DNA of 64,000 nucleotides from the NCBI RefSeq assembly GCF_030817055.1, contig NZ_JAUSYV010000001.1, forward strand, positions 16,001 to 80,000, in the 5' to 3' direction. The notes under the pieces are model-generated. The model worked only from the letters and a program-made list of their open reading frames with translations. It was not told the origin of the DNA and did no database searches. This DNA comes from Bacillus sp. V2I10. Lineage in GTDB: Bacteria; Bacillota; Bacilli; Bacillales; Bacillaceae. Positions 26,497 through 35,126 of this stretch are shown in pieces (within the stretch, counting starts at the first letter, position 1; every line of letters begins with the position of its first letter). Position numbers and translations under genes: made by a program.

Positions 26497-26514
26497 TTAC
26501 ATCATGCCGCCCAT
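26497..26514 (-). other. groEL 3'-terminal codons (possible attachment-site remnant)
   Basis: On the minus strand the sequence reads ATGGGCGGCATGATGTAA, that is M-G-G-M-M-stop, the typical GroEL C-terminus, followed 12 bp later by the terminator. Codons before it do not match GroEL. The ATGTAA and the terminator recur at 22007-22068. Confidence 0.75.
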
Positions 26515-26746
26515 CTAAGAGGTGTTTTTTTGCTCTTATATGGGTTGGCAAAACCTTTGTATCAACTTGAGTTTTAAGAATGGAGATTGTATACGTTGGA
26601 ATGAAAAATAAAAATTAGGTTAGCAAAAAAGTTAGCAACCCTGGAAGGTGACGTTATGAAAAAAATTCAAGGAAAAGCACCCCTTTACATAGAGAGCATT
26701 TTTTAAATCATTCAAACCCCTATTAATTTCAGAAGGAGAGATTATC

Positions 26747-26926
26747 ATGAAAATGAAAAAAACCTTAAATCCAATTCAAACTGCGTTATTAAAGAAACAC
26801 ATAAATAAGTTTGAAGAAAAGGATGGTGTTTTAACTGAAGCTTTCACGATTGATGGTGATGCAGGCATGATTTTATACGGATATGTGTCTCCGAATAAAA
26901 CTGTGAAAGGCGTGGTTTTTATATAG
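26747..26926 (+). CDS. Small hypothetical protein
   Basis: 59 residues beginning MKMKKTLNPIQTALLKKH, preceded by AGAAGGAGAG at good spacing. It has a mixed alpha/beta look with no signal or membrane segment and no family I recognise. It sits just upstream of a lipoprotein gene and the conjugation membrane protein, and could be the truncated start of a longer mobile-element protein. Confidence 0.5.
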   Translation: MKMKKTLNPIQTALLKKHINKFEEKDGVLTEAFTIDGDAGMILYGYVSPNKTVKGVVFI

Positions 26927-26953
26927 AACAATAAATACAAAGGAGTTTTGTAA

Positions 26954-27376
26954 ATGAATTTAAAAAAGGTTTTTAGTGGCTGTCTTGTTTTATTGTTTGT
27001 GTTGGTTGTATCAGCTTGTGGGAGTGATGGTGTGAAAGGGAATGGAAAAACAACTGAATTGAGTCTAGAGGAAGCCAAGAAGTTTGAAAAAGGCTTTTTA
27101 TATGTAAGGTCACCATTTGAGAGTAGAAAAGAAGAAGAGGATTTTAACATCAAGGAAATTGAACGTGTAGCTAAAGCTAATAACATGGATTTATATATTT
27201 ATCATGCTAAAGAAGATACTTCAAAACTTGGCCTAAAACAGAATTCGTTAACTTTTGCTTTTTATCAAGATGGTGAAGTAAAAGAGAAATTAGATTTTAT
27301 CGATCTCTCAGAAGATGATATTCCTTCTGAAGTAGAAACATTTGTTCAAAGTGTGCAGCAAGATTATTTGAAATAG
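26954..27376 (+). CDS. Small lipoprotein of the conjugation region
   Basis: 140 residues. Signal sequence and lipobox VVSACG (Cys about 23) mark a surface lipoprotein. The remainder, NGKTTELSLEEAKKFEKGFLY and YIYHAKEDTSKLGLKQNSLTF, has a thioredoxin-like or DUF-type alpha/beta pattern without CxxC. AAGGAG lies 8 bp before the ATG. Its place just before a VirB6-like gene suggests a role in conjugation, but no family was recognised. Confidence 0.7.
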   Translation: MNLKKVFSGCLVLLFVLVVSACGSDGVKGNGKTTELSLEEAKKFEKGFLYVRSPFESRKEEEDFNIKEIERVAKANNMDLYIYHAKEDTSKLGLKQNSLTFAFYQDGEVKEKLDFIDLSEDDIPSEVETFVQSVQQDYLK

Positions 27377-27444
27377 GTTAACTTAAATAAACTAAGTTAA
27401 CCATTGATATACGGGGATTTACAAGTTAACTAGGGGGAGATTGC

Positions 27445-29328
27445 ATGGATGAAGAAGTAGCCAGGATACTTGAAAAATTCTCTGAATTTCTCGAAGTAAC
27501 CAATCCAATCAGTTATATGCTTCGTTGGATAGGATGGGTCATTATAAAAGGGCTTGCATGGCTTGTTGATTCCCTATCAAACATAACGGATTCAATCCTG
27601 GGATTAAAAATGTTTTATGATAGTGTTGAAATTACAAGTTTTGTAGAATTCCTTATTCCTCTTTCTGCGACATTGATGGGGTTTTCGCTTCTCTACACAG
27701 GATATCAGCTCATTTTTCAAAAAAAGGTGGATCGCGAAGCCATTATAGTGAATGTGTTTATGATTATGTTTTTTTTCGCCTTGATACAAGAAGGTATGGA
27801 AAAAGCAAACCAATTCACAGATGAAGCTATTGATGCTCTTGATGTTGTTGAAGAAGGTTCAATTAGTCAAAAAGTTATTAAAGACAATATGACTGATCTT
27901 GCTCAATTTGATGTAACGGGTTGGAAAACAACTGAACTTAAACATCCAAACCGAATTCCAAAAGATCAAATTTTAAAAATTAATATCACACAATCTATTG
28001 ATAAAGATTTTGAACTTGCAGGGGAAGAAATGACAGATACAGGGCGTGAGGTTTATTCTCATCGGTTGGAGTATAACGATCTAGGTAATGCCAAGAAAGT
28101 TAAATTAGATAATGGTTTCTTTACTGCCTTTAAAGAAAAGTATTATCGTTGGGACTGGAACTTTTGGACAATTGCGATCACTTTAGGTATAACGGCTTTT
28201 ACTATGCTGACAATCGCTATAAAACTAGCAAAACTGTTCTTTGAATTAACATTCAACTATGTATTAGCAATCATTATAGCCCCTGCTGATATTCATTCAG
28301 GGCAAAAGACAAAGCAAATCCTTCAAAGTATCCTAAATATTTTTCTAGTGACAATTATGATTTTCCTATCAATGAAAATCTATCTAATTGGTACAGAGTT
28401 TATTACCGATAAATTGGATGGTGTCGCCTATTTAATTGCTTTATTTGCTTTCTCTCTTGCAGTAATTGATGGTCCCAATATCGTTGAACGGTTATTTGGT
28501 ATTGATGCAGGACTGAAATCTAGCTGGGGAGCCGTAGCTGGTGGTTATGCTCTTGCAAAAGGTGTAACCGGTGCAACAAAGGGTACTGCAAATACTCTGA
28601 AAGGATTATCAAGTGAAGGTAAATCGGCTGCATTGAAGGGTGTAAGTGGTATTGCAGGAGTTGCAGGAATGGCACAAGGCCTTAGAGCAAAAGGACAGGA
28701 CCAAACCACAGAACAGACTTCAAATGGTTCTGAAAGTGGTCATTCTGCAGATTTAAAGGCACAAGATCAAAATCAAGAAAAACAAAGTCCAAATGGTTCG
28801 GAAGGTCCCGGGGAAATTGAAACTGGAACGCAAGAAGTTGCTTCCTCAATTGAACAAGAAATGACACAACAACAACAAGAAGAAGGACAAACAGGAAAAG
28901 GGAAAGTAATAGGGTTGCATGATCAAATGGCTTTGAATGGTGTCTCCAGTAATGGAAAACCGAGTGCAGCAGCTGTAAACAGTCCACACTCAATTTCGTC
29001 TGGATCGCCAAACCAAATGAACAATGGCGATATACAAAAAAATGAGAAAATGTCGGGTGACTACGACAGTACCAGTCCTTCATCACCTTCATTTTCACAA
29101 TCAAATTACCCTTCGGTTTCATCTGAAATGCAAGCAGAACCTAATATGGAAATATCACTAAAAGAAAAAAGAACTGATCGAGAAACTCGTCATGTTGGAA
29201 GCATAATTTCTGATAATGTGCAGAACAGTCAATCAGTAAAAACAGTTAAACGAACCTATCAAATTGGTCAAAACACAGGCGAAAGTTTAAGAAACAACAT
29301 CGCTAAGTTTCGTCGAAAAAACCAATGA
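27445..29328 (+). CDS. VirB6-like conjugation membrane protein (pLS20-type)
   Basis: A 627-residue polytopic protein. Helices are visible at about 20-50, 65-90, 100-115, 235-260, 265-285, 295-320 and 325-345. They are followed by a Gly/Ala/Lys stretch SSWGAVAGGYALAKGVTGAT and a long hydrophilic Gln/Ser/Asn-rich tail. This plan fits the VirB6/TrbL-like channel proteins of Gram-positive conjugative plasmids such as pLS20. GGGGGAG precedes the ATG. No other transfer gene (VirB4, coupling protein, relaxase) is present within the window, so the module is incomplete. Codons are AT-richer than in the core genes. Confidence 0.8.
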   Translation: MDEEVARILEKFSEFLEVTNPISYMLRWIGWVIIKGLAWLVDSLSNITDSILGLKMFYDSVEITSFVEFLIPLSATLMGFSLLYTGYQLIFQKKVDREAIIVNVFMIMFFFALIQEGMEKANQFTDEAIDALDVVEEGSISQKVIKDNMTDLAQFDVTGWKTTELKHPNRIPKDQILKINITQSIDKDFELAGEEMTDTGREVYSHRLEYNDLGNAKKVKLDNGFFTAFKEKYYRWDWNFWTIAITLGITAFTMLTIAIKLAKLFFELTFNYVLAIIIAPADIHSGQKTKQILQSILNIFLVTIMIFLSMKIYLIGTEFITDKLDGVAYLIALFAFSLAVIDGPNIVERLFGIDAGLKSSWGAVAGGYALAKGVTGATKGTANTLKGLSSEGKSAALKGVSGIAGVAGMAQGLRAKGQDQTTEQTSNGSESGHSADLKAQDQNQEKQSPNGSEGPGEIETGTQEVASSIEQEMTQQQQEEGQTGKGKVIGLHDQMALNGVSSNGKPSAAAVNSPHSISSGSPNQMNNGDIQKNEKMSGDYDSTSPSSPSFSQSNYPSVSSEMQAEPNMEISLKEKRTDRETRHVGSIISDNVQNSQSVKTVKRTYQIGQNTGESLRNNIAKFRRKNQ

Positions 29329-29344
29329 AAAAGTGAAATGAAAG

Positions 29345-29366
29345 AGAAGGTTTCCTTCTTTTTTTA
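29345..29366 (+). terminator. Terminator after the conjugation protein gene
   Basis: Stem AGAAGG / CCTTCT with a TTT loop and a T7 tail, 17 bp after the stop codon. Confidence 0.8.
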
Positions 29367-29394
29367 ATAACAATAAATAAAAGAGAGGGACGCG

Positions 29395-29471
29395 AAGGGG
29401 ACATTGTAGGTTTTTGAAGGGGACATAAAGGGGACATTGGTCGAAAATAGGGGGACATAAAGGGGACATTG
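29395..29471. repeat. Five iteron-like repeats (A)AGGGGACAT
   Basis: AAGGGGACAT or a close variant starts at about 29395, 29417, 29428, 29449 and 29460, all in the same orientation. Directly after them is an 18-bp perfect palindrome (29479-29496, centre TGATATCA). Confidence 0.85.
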
Positions 29472-29478
29472 ATTAACA

Positions 29479-29496
29479 TTTAGTGATATCACTAAA
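29479..29496. repeat. 18-bp perfect palindrome
   Basis: TTTAGTGATATCACTAAA, between the GGGGACAT repeats and the CAGCCCACC repeats. The core TGATATCA recurs in the hairpin at 29650-29670. Confidence 0.85.
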
Positions 29497-29523
29497 TAAC
29501 TGTTTTTTAATTATCATTTAAGA

Positions 29524-29604
29524 CCCACATCAGCCCACCAGAGAAAGATCAGGTATCCCACGTCAGCCCACCTATATCAATCAGGGGCCCCAAGTCAGCC
29601 CACC
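29524..29604. repeat. Three CCCANRTCAGCCCACC direct repeats
   Basis: Copies start at 29524, 29558 and 29589, spaced 34 and 31 bp. CAGCCCACC is identical in all three. Spacing of about three helical turns suggests binding by one protein on one face of the DNA. Confidence 0.85.
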
Positions 29605-29634
29605 TGAAAGAAATTAACGATATCATATAAAACA

Positions 29635-29670
29635 CTAGGCTTTGCCTAGGATATCACCCTTGGTGATATC
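29635..29670. repeat. Two adjacent perfect hairpins
   Basis: CTAGGC-TTT-GCCTAG (29635-29649) is immediately followed by GATATCACC-CTT-GGTGATATC (29650-29670). They lie about 80 bp before the RHH gene, with no T tract, so they look like a DNA-processing or replication signal rather than a terminator. Confidence 0.85.
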
Positions 29671-29748
29671 AGTTTTTCCTTATGCTCTTTCTAACTCTAA
29701 GCCCCTTTAATCCGGATTTTGGTTTTTATCCAAAAGGAGAGATAAATG

Positions 29749-29997
29749 ATGGATGTATTTTTAAGAAACATAGACCCAATCGCAGTAAAAAAATTTGATG
29801 AAATGGCAAAGAAAAAATCTATTTCAAGACAAGAACTTTTAAAAGCAGTCATTGAAAAATCAGCATATGAAAAGGAACAAAGTGAAAAAGACATGCGGAT
29901 TGAAATGATTATTTCAAAAAACATTTTAGTCATGGGAAAAATGACAGAAGCTGTTGAAAGGCTTGAGAATTTAATGTACGAACTCATGGAAGAATAA
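29749..29997 (+). CDS. Small ribbon-helix-helix-like protein of a mobile element
   Basis: 82 residues. The N-terminal MDVFLRNIDPIAVKKFDEMAKKKSISRQELLKAVI fits a ribbon-helix-helix: a short beta strand, then two helices with the turn KKKSISR. A coiled C-terminal helix follows. AAAGGAGAG lies before two near-adjacent ATGs; the second is used. Such proteins act as auxiliary relaxosome or copy-control factors on Gram-positive plasmids. The repeat field directly upstream would be its natural binding target; this is inference. Confidence 0.75.
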   Translation: MDVFLRNIDPIAVKKFDEMAKKKSISRQELLKAVIEKSAYEKEQSEKDMRIEMIISKNILVMGKMTEAVERLENLMYELMEE

Positions 29998-30010
29998 ACT
30001 TAGTATTATG

Positions 30011-30873
30011 GGTTCTGGTGCAAATATGACCTGTTAGAAACATAGAATCTCAATATCCTTTTCATCTATGAATTATGAGGCTACTCCAAATAACTTATGT
30101 ATGAATTCAATCTCGCTTAGGACAGACTTCACCCCTTGTTGAAGTTGTCCTTTTTTCAGCATATGCATCACCTCCACTCCACAGATAATTTGTTTGGCTG
30201 TTCGAAACGTTTTTAATCCTAGCATAGAACGGACACGCTTCTTTATAAAGCGATGATCTTGCTCCACTATGTTATTCAAGTACTTCTGTTGTCTAAGTTG
30301 CATACCATCAGGTATGCTTTTCTCTTTTTTCAACTCTTCAATTGCTATAGGATAAGCCGGATTCTTATCGACCGTTATGACACGAGGCTTAGAAACATGA
30401 AAAGACCGCAAAGCTTTCTTGAAGAAGCGCTTTGCAGCCTTTTTGTCTCTTGTTTTACTGAGATAAAAATCAATCGTGTTTCCTTCGGAATCCACTGCTA
30501 CGATACAGATACATCCATTGACCTTTTACTTTGATATACGTTTCATCGACTCTCCAGGAGTCATTTGTTGGCTTAAGATGACGCCGTACCCTTTCATCTA
30601 ATTCCGGTCCATATTGATGAACCCAACGCATAATCGTTGTATGAGCCATCGATAAGCCGCGTTCTTCCATCATCTCCACTACATTACGAAAGCTCAAGTT
30701 GTACCGCAGGTACCATCTCACTGTTAACAAAATCATGTCAGGTTGATAATGTTTCCACTTGAATAAATTTTGCTTTTCCATACTGACCACGCACCTTTTT
30801 TAGAGTAATAGTATCAGTATGTCCAAGATTTAAAGATTAATTGTAATCGTCTTGAAGTTTTTGCACCAGAACC
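30011..30873. mobile_element. IS6-family insertion sequence, inactivated
   Basis: The 863-bp element has 14-bp perfect terminal inverted repeats GGTTCTGGTGCAAA (30011-30024 and the complement at 30860-30873). It holds one minus-strand transposase gene broken by a frameshift. AGTATTATG flanks it on the left (30002-30010), and the same 9 bp occur at 30877-30885, three bases beyond the right repeat, which looks like an offset target duplication. Confidence 0.9.
30073..30790 (-). pseudogene. IS6-family transposase, one-base frameshift
   Basis: The N-terminal part (30470-30790) reads MEKQNLFKWKHYQPDMILL through the catalytic block WRVDETYIKVKGQWMYLYR. The second part (30073-30495) continues VDSEGNTIDFYLSKTRD with the later DDE-fold residues in ITVDKNPAYP and NNIVEQDHRFIKKR. 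The two are joined if one T at about 30499 is removed, giving YLYR-AVDSEGN. The D-D-E triad residues are all present, so the break is recent. No slippery A-run lies at the junction, so programmed frameshifting is unlikely. Confidence 0.9.
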
Positions 30874-31041
30874 ATCAGTATTATGTAAACTCGATATTAA
30901 TCTTACAAAATCCAATAAAACCATTTGAAATTCTTGTACGAGTACACAAAGTTAAGTACATGGGACATGATTTAAGTACATAGAGTGTTAATCCACTCAA
31001 AACCCAAATTGATACTAATTACCTTGATAAACGATCGATAA

Positions 31042-31079
31042 GGGGTAGCTTCAGGAAAATGTGGATTTATACGTTAAGG
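31042..31079 (+). repeat. Tn3-family 38-bp terminal inverted repeat
   Basis: 38 bp beginning GGGGTAGCTTCAGGAAAATG and ending TTTATACGTTAAGG. The GGGGT start, GGAAAATG middle and ACGTTAAG end match Tn3/Tn1546-type ends. The element would extend to the right. A second end in the same orientation is at 38354-38391. Confidence 0.85.
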
Positions 31080-31093
31080 AAATCCAAATAAAA

Positions 31094-31133
31094 AAAGCCT
31101 AGTTTCTCGTTCAACACTGAGAAATTAGGCTTT
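31094..31133 (-). terminator. Terminator hairpin in a repeated transposon-end segment
   Basis: AAAGCCTAGTTTCTC pairs with GAGAAATTAGGCTTT; on the minus strand a T7 run follows. It can end transcription of the MFS gene. The hairpin plus the following GATTGTTGAAGAT segment recurs at 38579-38672. Confidence 0.75.
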
Positions 31134-31300
31134 GGTTACTTCATAAAAGCGCCCGATTGTTGAAGATCGTTACTGAAATAAAGACATCCGTTAACCGGAG
31201 AAAAGATTTAGTTAAAATATTGTTGGACTTGAAATGGTATTATTTATTTGACTTTTTTAATAGCCTAAAACGTGTAAGCACTTTCAAAAAAATACTAAGC

Positions 31301-32731
31301 TTATTTTAGATGTGTCCCAGTTTGGGAGCCAACTGCTTTTAAATCTGCTTGAGTACCTTGATCAAAGGTACGGAAATAATGTTCGATTTCCTCAAGTGTA
31401 AGCCCTTTCGTTTCAGGTAAGTATTTCTTCATGAAGAAAATGGACATAACTCCTATAACTCCAAATGTAAGGAATGTTGAGGATAAGCCGATTTTCTCGA
31501 GTAATATTGGGAACATTAAGCCAATTACGAAATTGGTGATCCAAAGGAAAAACACGCTCGTACCCATACCAAGACCACGCAAACGCAGTGGGAAAATTTC
31601 AGAAAGTGTAACCCATAATACTGGCCCAATGGCACCTTGCATGAAAGCCAAAAATGTAACTGTTAAAGTAAGCATCACATATGGAAGTACAGCTGCCCCC
31701 TCAAGAATTTGTGAAAATGTCGCAATAAGGAGAAGCGCCGATGTTGTTCCTGTCAAACCAGTTAGCATCATTGGTCGACGGCCAACCCTACCAAGAAGCC
31801 AAATTCCAATTAAAGTTGCCAATACTGAAATGACCCCATTGGCGACGTTACCAATCAATGCAGCAGACGTTTGAAAGCCTGAATCTCTAAGAATTTCTGT
31901 ACCATAGTACATAATCGAGTTAACACCTGTAGCTTGTGATACGATTGCCACACCAACCCCGATAAATACGATACGGCGCATCCAAGGAATAGTTAAATCT
32001 TTAAAAGTTGCTGTTTTCGTCTCTGTTTCCTCAGCTAAAGCAACCTCAATTTCCTTGAGCTCTAATTTAGCTTGTTTCTCATTACGAATCTTTTGGAGAA
32101 CACGTAGTGCATCTTTATTTCTTCCCTTTGATACAAGCCAACGTGGGCTCTCTGGTACTTTAAGCATTCCAAAGAATAAGAAAATTGCCGGAAGTGATGC
32201 GATAAATAACATGAACCGCCAAACATGTGAATTGTCACCCAATGTGTTACCAAGAATCGCGTTGAAAACAAAGGCCAATAACTGTCCACCAACAATCATA
32301 AGTTCGTTCCACGTGACCATTCGTCCTCGACTTTCTGCAGTTGACATTTCTGCTAAATAGGTCGGAACCGTTACGGAAGCGCCACCTACAGCAAGCCCAA
32401 GAAGGAAACGAGAGATGACCATAACTGTAATGTTCGGAGCTAGTGTACATCCGATGGTAGCAAAGAAGAACAACACTGCTAGATATAAAATACTTTTTCG
32501 ACGGCCAATAAAATCAGATATTTGACCACCAAAAATGGCACCTAGCGCGGCTCCCAAAAGAAGTGAACTCGTTATAATACCTTCTGTTAATGAGGTCAAT
32601 CCTAGCTCTTCGGTCATAAAAGGTAACGCACCGTTGATTACACCTGTGTCGTACCCAAAGAGAAGCCCACCAAATGTCGAGACAAAGATAATGGTACTTA
32701 AGAACAATTTTTGATTTACCTGTTTACTCAT
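31301..32731 (-). CDS. MFS sugar/inositol proton symporter (IolT-like)
   Basis: A 476-residue sugar porter with 12 helices. Landmarks are GGLLFGYDTGVINGALPF, GGQISDFIGRRKSI, PESPRWLVSKGR, QATGVNSIMYYGTEIL and the C-terminal PETKGLTLEEIEHYF. The overall pattern is nearest to IolT, the major myo-inositol transporter of B. subtilis, and CsbC/YwtG relatives. It lies downstream of an SDR and an isomerase-like gene with a gap of about 360 bp. All may answer to the LacI regulator at 35.1 kb. Substrate (inositol or another polyol) is inferred. Confidence 0.87.
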   Translation of the reverse strand: MSKQVNQKLFLSTIIFVSTFGGLLFGYDTGVINGALPFMTEELGLTSLTEGIITSSLLLGAALGAIFGGQISDFIGRRKSILYLAVLFFFATIGCTLAPNITVMVISRFLLGLAVGGASVTVPTYLAEMSTAESRGRMVTWNELMIVGGQLLAFVFNAILGNTLGDNSHVWRFMLFIASLPAIFLFFGMLKVPESPRWLVSKGRNKDALRVLQKIRNEKQAKLELKEIEVALAEETETKTATFKDLTIPWMRRIVFIGVGVAIVSQATGVNSIMYYGTEILRDSGFQTSAALIGNVANGVISVLATLIGIWLLGRVGRRPMMLTGLTGTTSALLLIATFSQILEGAAVLPYVMLTLTVTFLAFMQGAIGPVLWVTLSEIFPLRLRGLGMGTSVFFLWITNFVIGLMFPILLEKIGLSSTFLTFGVIGVMSIFFMKKYLPETKGLTLEEIEHYFRTFDQGTQADLKAVGSQTGTHLK

Positions 32732-33093
32732 ACCTATTACCTACCCTTTCTTTTATAGATTCATTGTCTATCAAGACATATTGAAATCAGTAGATGAAAA
32801 TTGAATAGTTATGTAACCAGATGGATTCCTGTTCAGTTTAAAGATTACACTCCAAAGGATAGAGCTATTAGAGTTTAAGTTCGATATTGGATTTTTCACC
32901 ATTAACTTGAAGCTCCTGAACGATGGATTTGTTCTTCATTCTCTGCACTGGTTTCAGGTATATCTTCTTTGCGCCTTTCTATAGAGCTATCCACCAAAAG
33001 AATTCTTTCGATTTCTGTTATCCAACTGTTCTCTTCTATTCATACTATTTATTCAAGATTCAGGTTTTTAAAAGTCATCTATAATAAGAAGGA
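32732..33093. other. Intergenic stretch, possible small relic
   Basis: Between the transporter and isomerase genes. On the minus strand a frame of about 40 codons reads WITEIERILLVDSSIERRKED without a credible start. It may be a relic. No terminator or promoter stands out. Confidence 0.35.
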
Positions 33094-34038
33094 TTAGTCA
33101 AAGTCTTTTGGTAATGCTTCCTTGAATACATTCGTTGATTTTTTTAATGCAGTAAGTGGATCCATTGTTAAATCCTCCATTTCGAGACTGACAGGCCCAT
33201 CATAACCAACCATGCTAAGTACTGAAAAGAATTCCTTCCACCAACTAGTATCATGACCATGACCTAGTGCTACATAATTCCATGAACGGTCTGCAAAACG
33301 ATCAATCGTTTTTGTATCAAGTACACCATCTGTATCAACGAATCCTTTTTCAATACGTGCGTCTTTAGCATGAACATGGTATATTGCTGATCCTAACTTT
33401 CTTAATGAGAGGATTGGGTTACCTCCCATCCAGAATAAATGACTTGGATCGAAGTTCATTCCAACCATTTCACCAATATGATTTCGTAGTTTAAATAGTG
33501 TTTCAGGGTTATAAACTAGTTGAGACCCATGGTTTTCCAAAGCAATTTTTTCAATACCGTGTTCTTTTGCTTGTTTTACGGTCTTTTCCCAATATGGGAG
33601 GGCTATTTCATTCCATTGCCAATCTAAAATTTCATTGTTGATTGGCGGCCAGCTTGTTGTGATCCAGTTAGGAGTCGTATCTCCTGGCCCGCCTCCAGGA
33701 AGACCTGACATCATATTGATCGCTTTCACCCCCAATAGTTCGGCTAGTCTAAATGTTTTTTCTACAACTATTTGGTGTTCTCGCCCCTCCTCGTTTGGAG
33801 CTAATTGGTTACCAGAACAATTCAGAACCTCAATTGAAAGTCCTCTAGATTCTAAAGCGCTTACAAACTTTTCGCGTTGAATTGAACTTTCTAGTAAACT
33901 ATCTAAATCCACATGTGGTGCCTTAGACCAATTACCACAAGAAAATTCTAAGGTGTCATACCCTAAGGATACGGCTGTATCAGCCATTTCATCGATAGAC
34001 ATAAATCCTAAACAATCTGTTACCAAACTCATTCTCAT
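33094..34038 (-). CDS. Sugar phosphate isomerase/epimerase (AP endonuclease 2-like TIM barrel)
   Basis: 314 residues of the xylose isomerase-like TIM-barrel family. Metal-site blocks appear in KIALENHGSQLVYNPE (Glu), GMNFDPSHLFWMGGNP (Asp, His), IYHVHAKDARIE (His) and PVSLEMEDLTMD (Glu). Families with this pattern include inosose isomerases and hydroxypyruvate isomerases. It lies 26 bp after the SDR gene and is therefore co-transcribed. Role in polyol or inositol breakdown is inferred from neighbours. Confidence 0.85.
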   Translation of the reverse strand: MRMSLVTDCLGFMSIDEMADTAVSLGYDTLEFSCGNWSKAPHVDLDSLLESSIQREKFVSALESRGLSIEVLNCSGNQLAPNEEGREHQIVVEKTFRLAELLGVKAINMMSGLPGGGPGDTTPNWITTSWPPINNEILDWQWNEIALPYWEKTVKQAKEHGIEKIALENHGSQLVYNPETLFKLRNHIGEMVGMNFDPSHLFWMGGNPILSLRKLGSAIYHVHAKDARIEKGFVDTDGVLDTKTIDRFADRSWNYVALGHGHDTSWWKEFFSVLSMVGYDGPVSLEMEDLTMDPLTALKKSTNVFKEALPKDFD

Positions 34039-34064
34039 AATAAAAAACTCCTTTCATTATTTCA

Positions 34065-34853
34065 TTATATTAGTGTTTTTCCGCCAGCAATTGTCATTGA
34101 AGTACCAGTAATATAATTAGCTTTTTCACTACTTAAAAAAAGCATGAATTCAGCTACTTCCTCAGGACTTGCTAGTCTTCTCATTGGTACCTGACTTGTT
34201 AACATTTCTTCATATTCTTCAGGTGCTTTTCCTTCAATTACACTTCTTTTTTGGAATACCTCTTGTAGCATTTCAGTATCTACATATCCAGGACATACTG
34301 TGTTAACTGCAATCCCGTATTCTGCCAGTTCAAGAGCAAGCACTTGGGTTAAAGAATTAACTCCAGCTTTTGATGCACAATATGCACCGTTCCCAAGCTC
34401 TCCAATTTTTGAAGCCTGTGAGGAAATGGAGACTATTTTCCCATTTTCAACTTTGTTCTTTATCATATTTTTTGCAACAGCTTTACTGAGCAAATAAATA
34501 GATTTTAAGTTTACATTAAACACTCTATCCCATTCGTCTTCTTCTATATCCAAGATTAATCTTGATGTAGACATACCAGCACAGTTTGCTAGTACATCAA
34601 CTTGTGTAAATTGGGATTCAATCTCATTCATTGCAGTATTAATCTCTTCCGATGAAGTCACATCTACAACAAGTGGTAAAACGGTTACTCCTAAGCTTGC
34701 TATTTCTTTTGCAGTAGCTTCAATATTTTTCTTATTTAAGTCAATAAGTACAAGATTAGCTCCTTGTTCCGCATATTTGACAGCCAACGCCTTTCCCATT
34801 CCTCTTGCTGCTCCTGTAACGATACAAGTTTTTCCTTTTAAATTTTTTTCCAT
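34065..34853 (-). CDS. Short-chain dehydrogenase, probably sugar/polyol-specific
   Basis: 262 residues. Cofactor site TGAARGMGKALA, Asp after beta-2 in LIDLNKKN (NAD preference), NCAG at about 88, Ser in VSISSQASK and YCASK as the Tyr/Lys pair. The C-terminus MTIAGGKTLI is typical of the FabG-like branch. MEKNLKGK is chosen as start because AAAGGA overlaps an earlier ATG. It is the first gene of the leftward operon, with the LacI-type operator about 220 bp upstream. Confidence 0.88.
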   Translation of the reverse strand: MEKNLKGKTCIVTGAARGMGKALAVKYAEQGANLVLIDLNKKNIEATAKEIASLGVTVLPLVVDVTSSEEINTAMNEIESQFTQVDVLANCAGMSTSRLILDIEEDEWDRVFNVNLKSIYLLSKAVAKNMIKNKVENGKIVSISSQASKIGELGNGAYCASKAGVNSLTQVLALELAEYGIAVNTVCPGYVDTEMLQEVFQKRSVIEGKAPEEYEEMLTSQVPMRRLASPEEVAEFMLFLSSEKANYITGTSMTIAGGKTLI

Positions 34854-35073
34854 CTCTATCATCCTTTCTAGGTACTATTTCAAATCTAGGTTTTGCATAT
34901 TGCCTAAAAGTGTATAGAAGGTACATATTTTTGTATTGATAAACGAAAAGAGAAGTAATGCTAGATCCCTTTAATGTCAGCATTTATATTAGGGATATAT
35001 TTTTCGAAATTTCCTATGTTGTCTCTTTTATAATATGTATTCTCCTCCTATCATCGTAATAATCGGCTTTTAC

Positions 35074-35085
35074 GCATACGTATGC
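35074..35085. promoter_or_regulatory. LacI-type operator, copy 1
   Basis: Perfect palindrome GCATACGTATGC between the regulator's stop codon and the SDR operon. The same 12 bp occur in the regulator's own promoter. Confidence 0.8.
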
Positions 35086-35126
35086 ATAAATTGCGAAAAA
35101 TATAGAGAAGGTGGAATAAATTTATA

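Larger units (their letters stand above)
30886..31300. other. Transposon-end debris, no gene
   Basis: The stretch between the IS6 element and the MFS transporter gene holds a Tn3-type terminal repeat and a terminator-like hairpin, listed separately. No coding signal was found. Confidence 0.6.

Noticed and set aside
30470..30510. Programmed frameshift in the IS6 transposase
   Set aside because: IS6 transposases are normally single-frame, and no slippery run or stimulatory hairpin is present at the junction.
31273..31286. TGTAAGCACTTTCA as a catabolite-responsive (cre) site
   Set aside because: It differs from consensus at the central CG and lies downstream of the transporter gene, not at a promoter.
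32880..33030. About 40-codon minus-strand frame between transporter and isomerase
   Set aside because: No start codon with a ribosome site and no recognisable similarity; noted only as a possible relic.
35035..35060. AGGAGGAG on the minus strand near 35050 as the start of a small gene
   Set aside because: No ATG, GTG or TTG with an open frame follows it.
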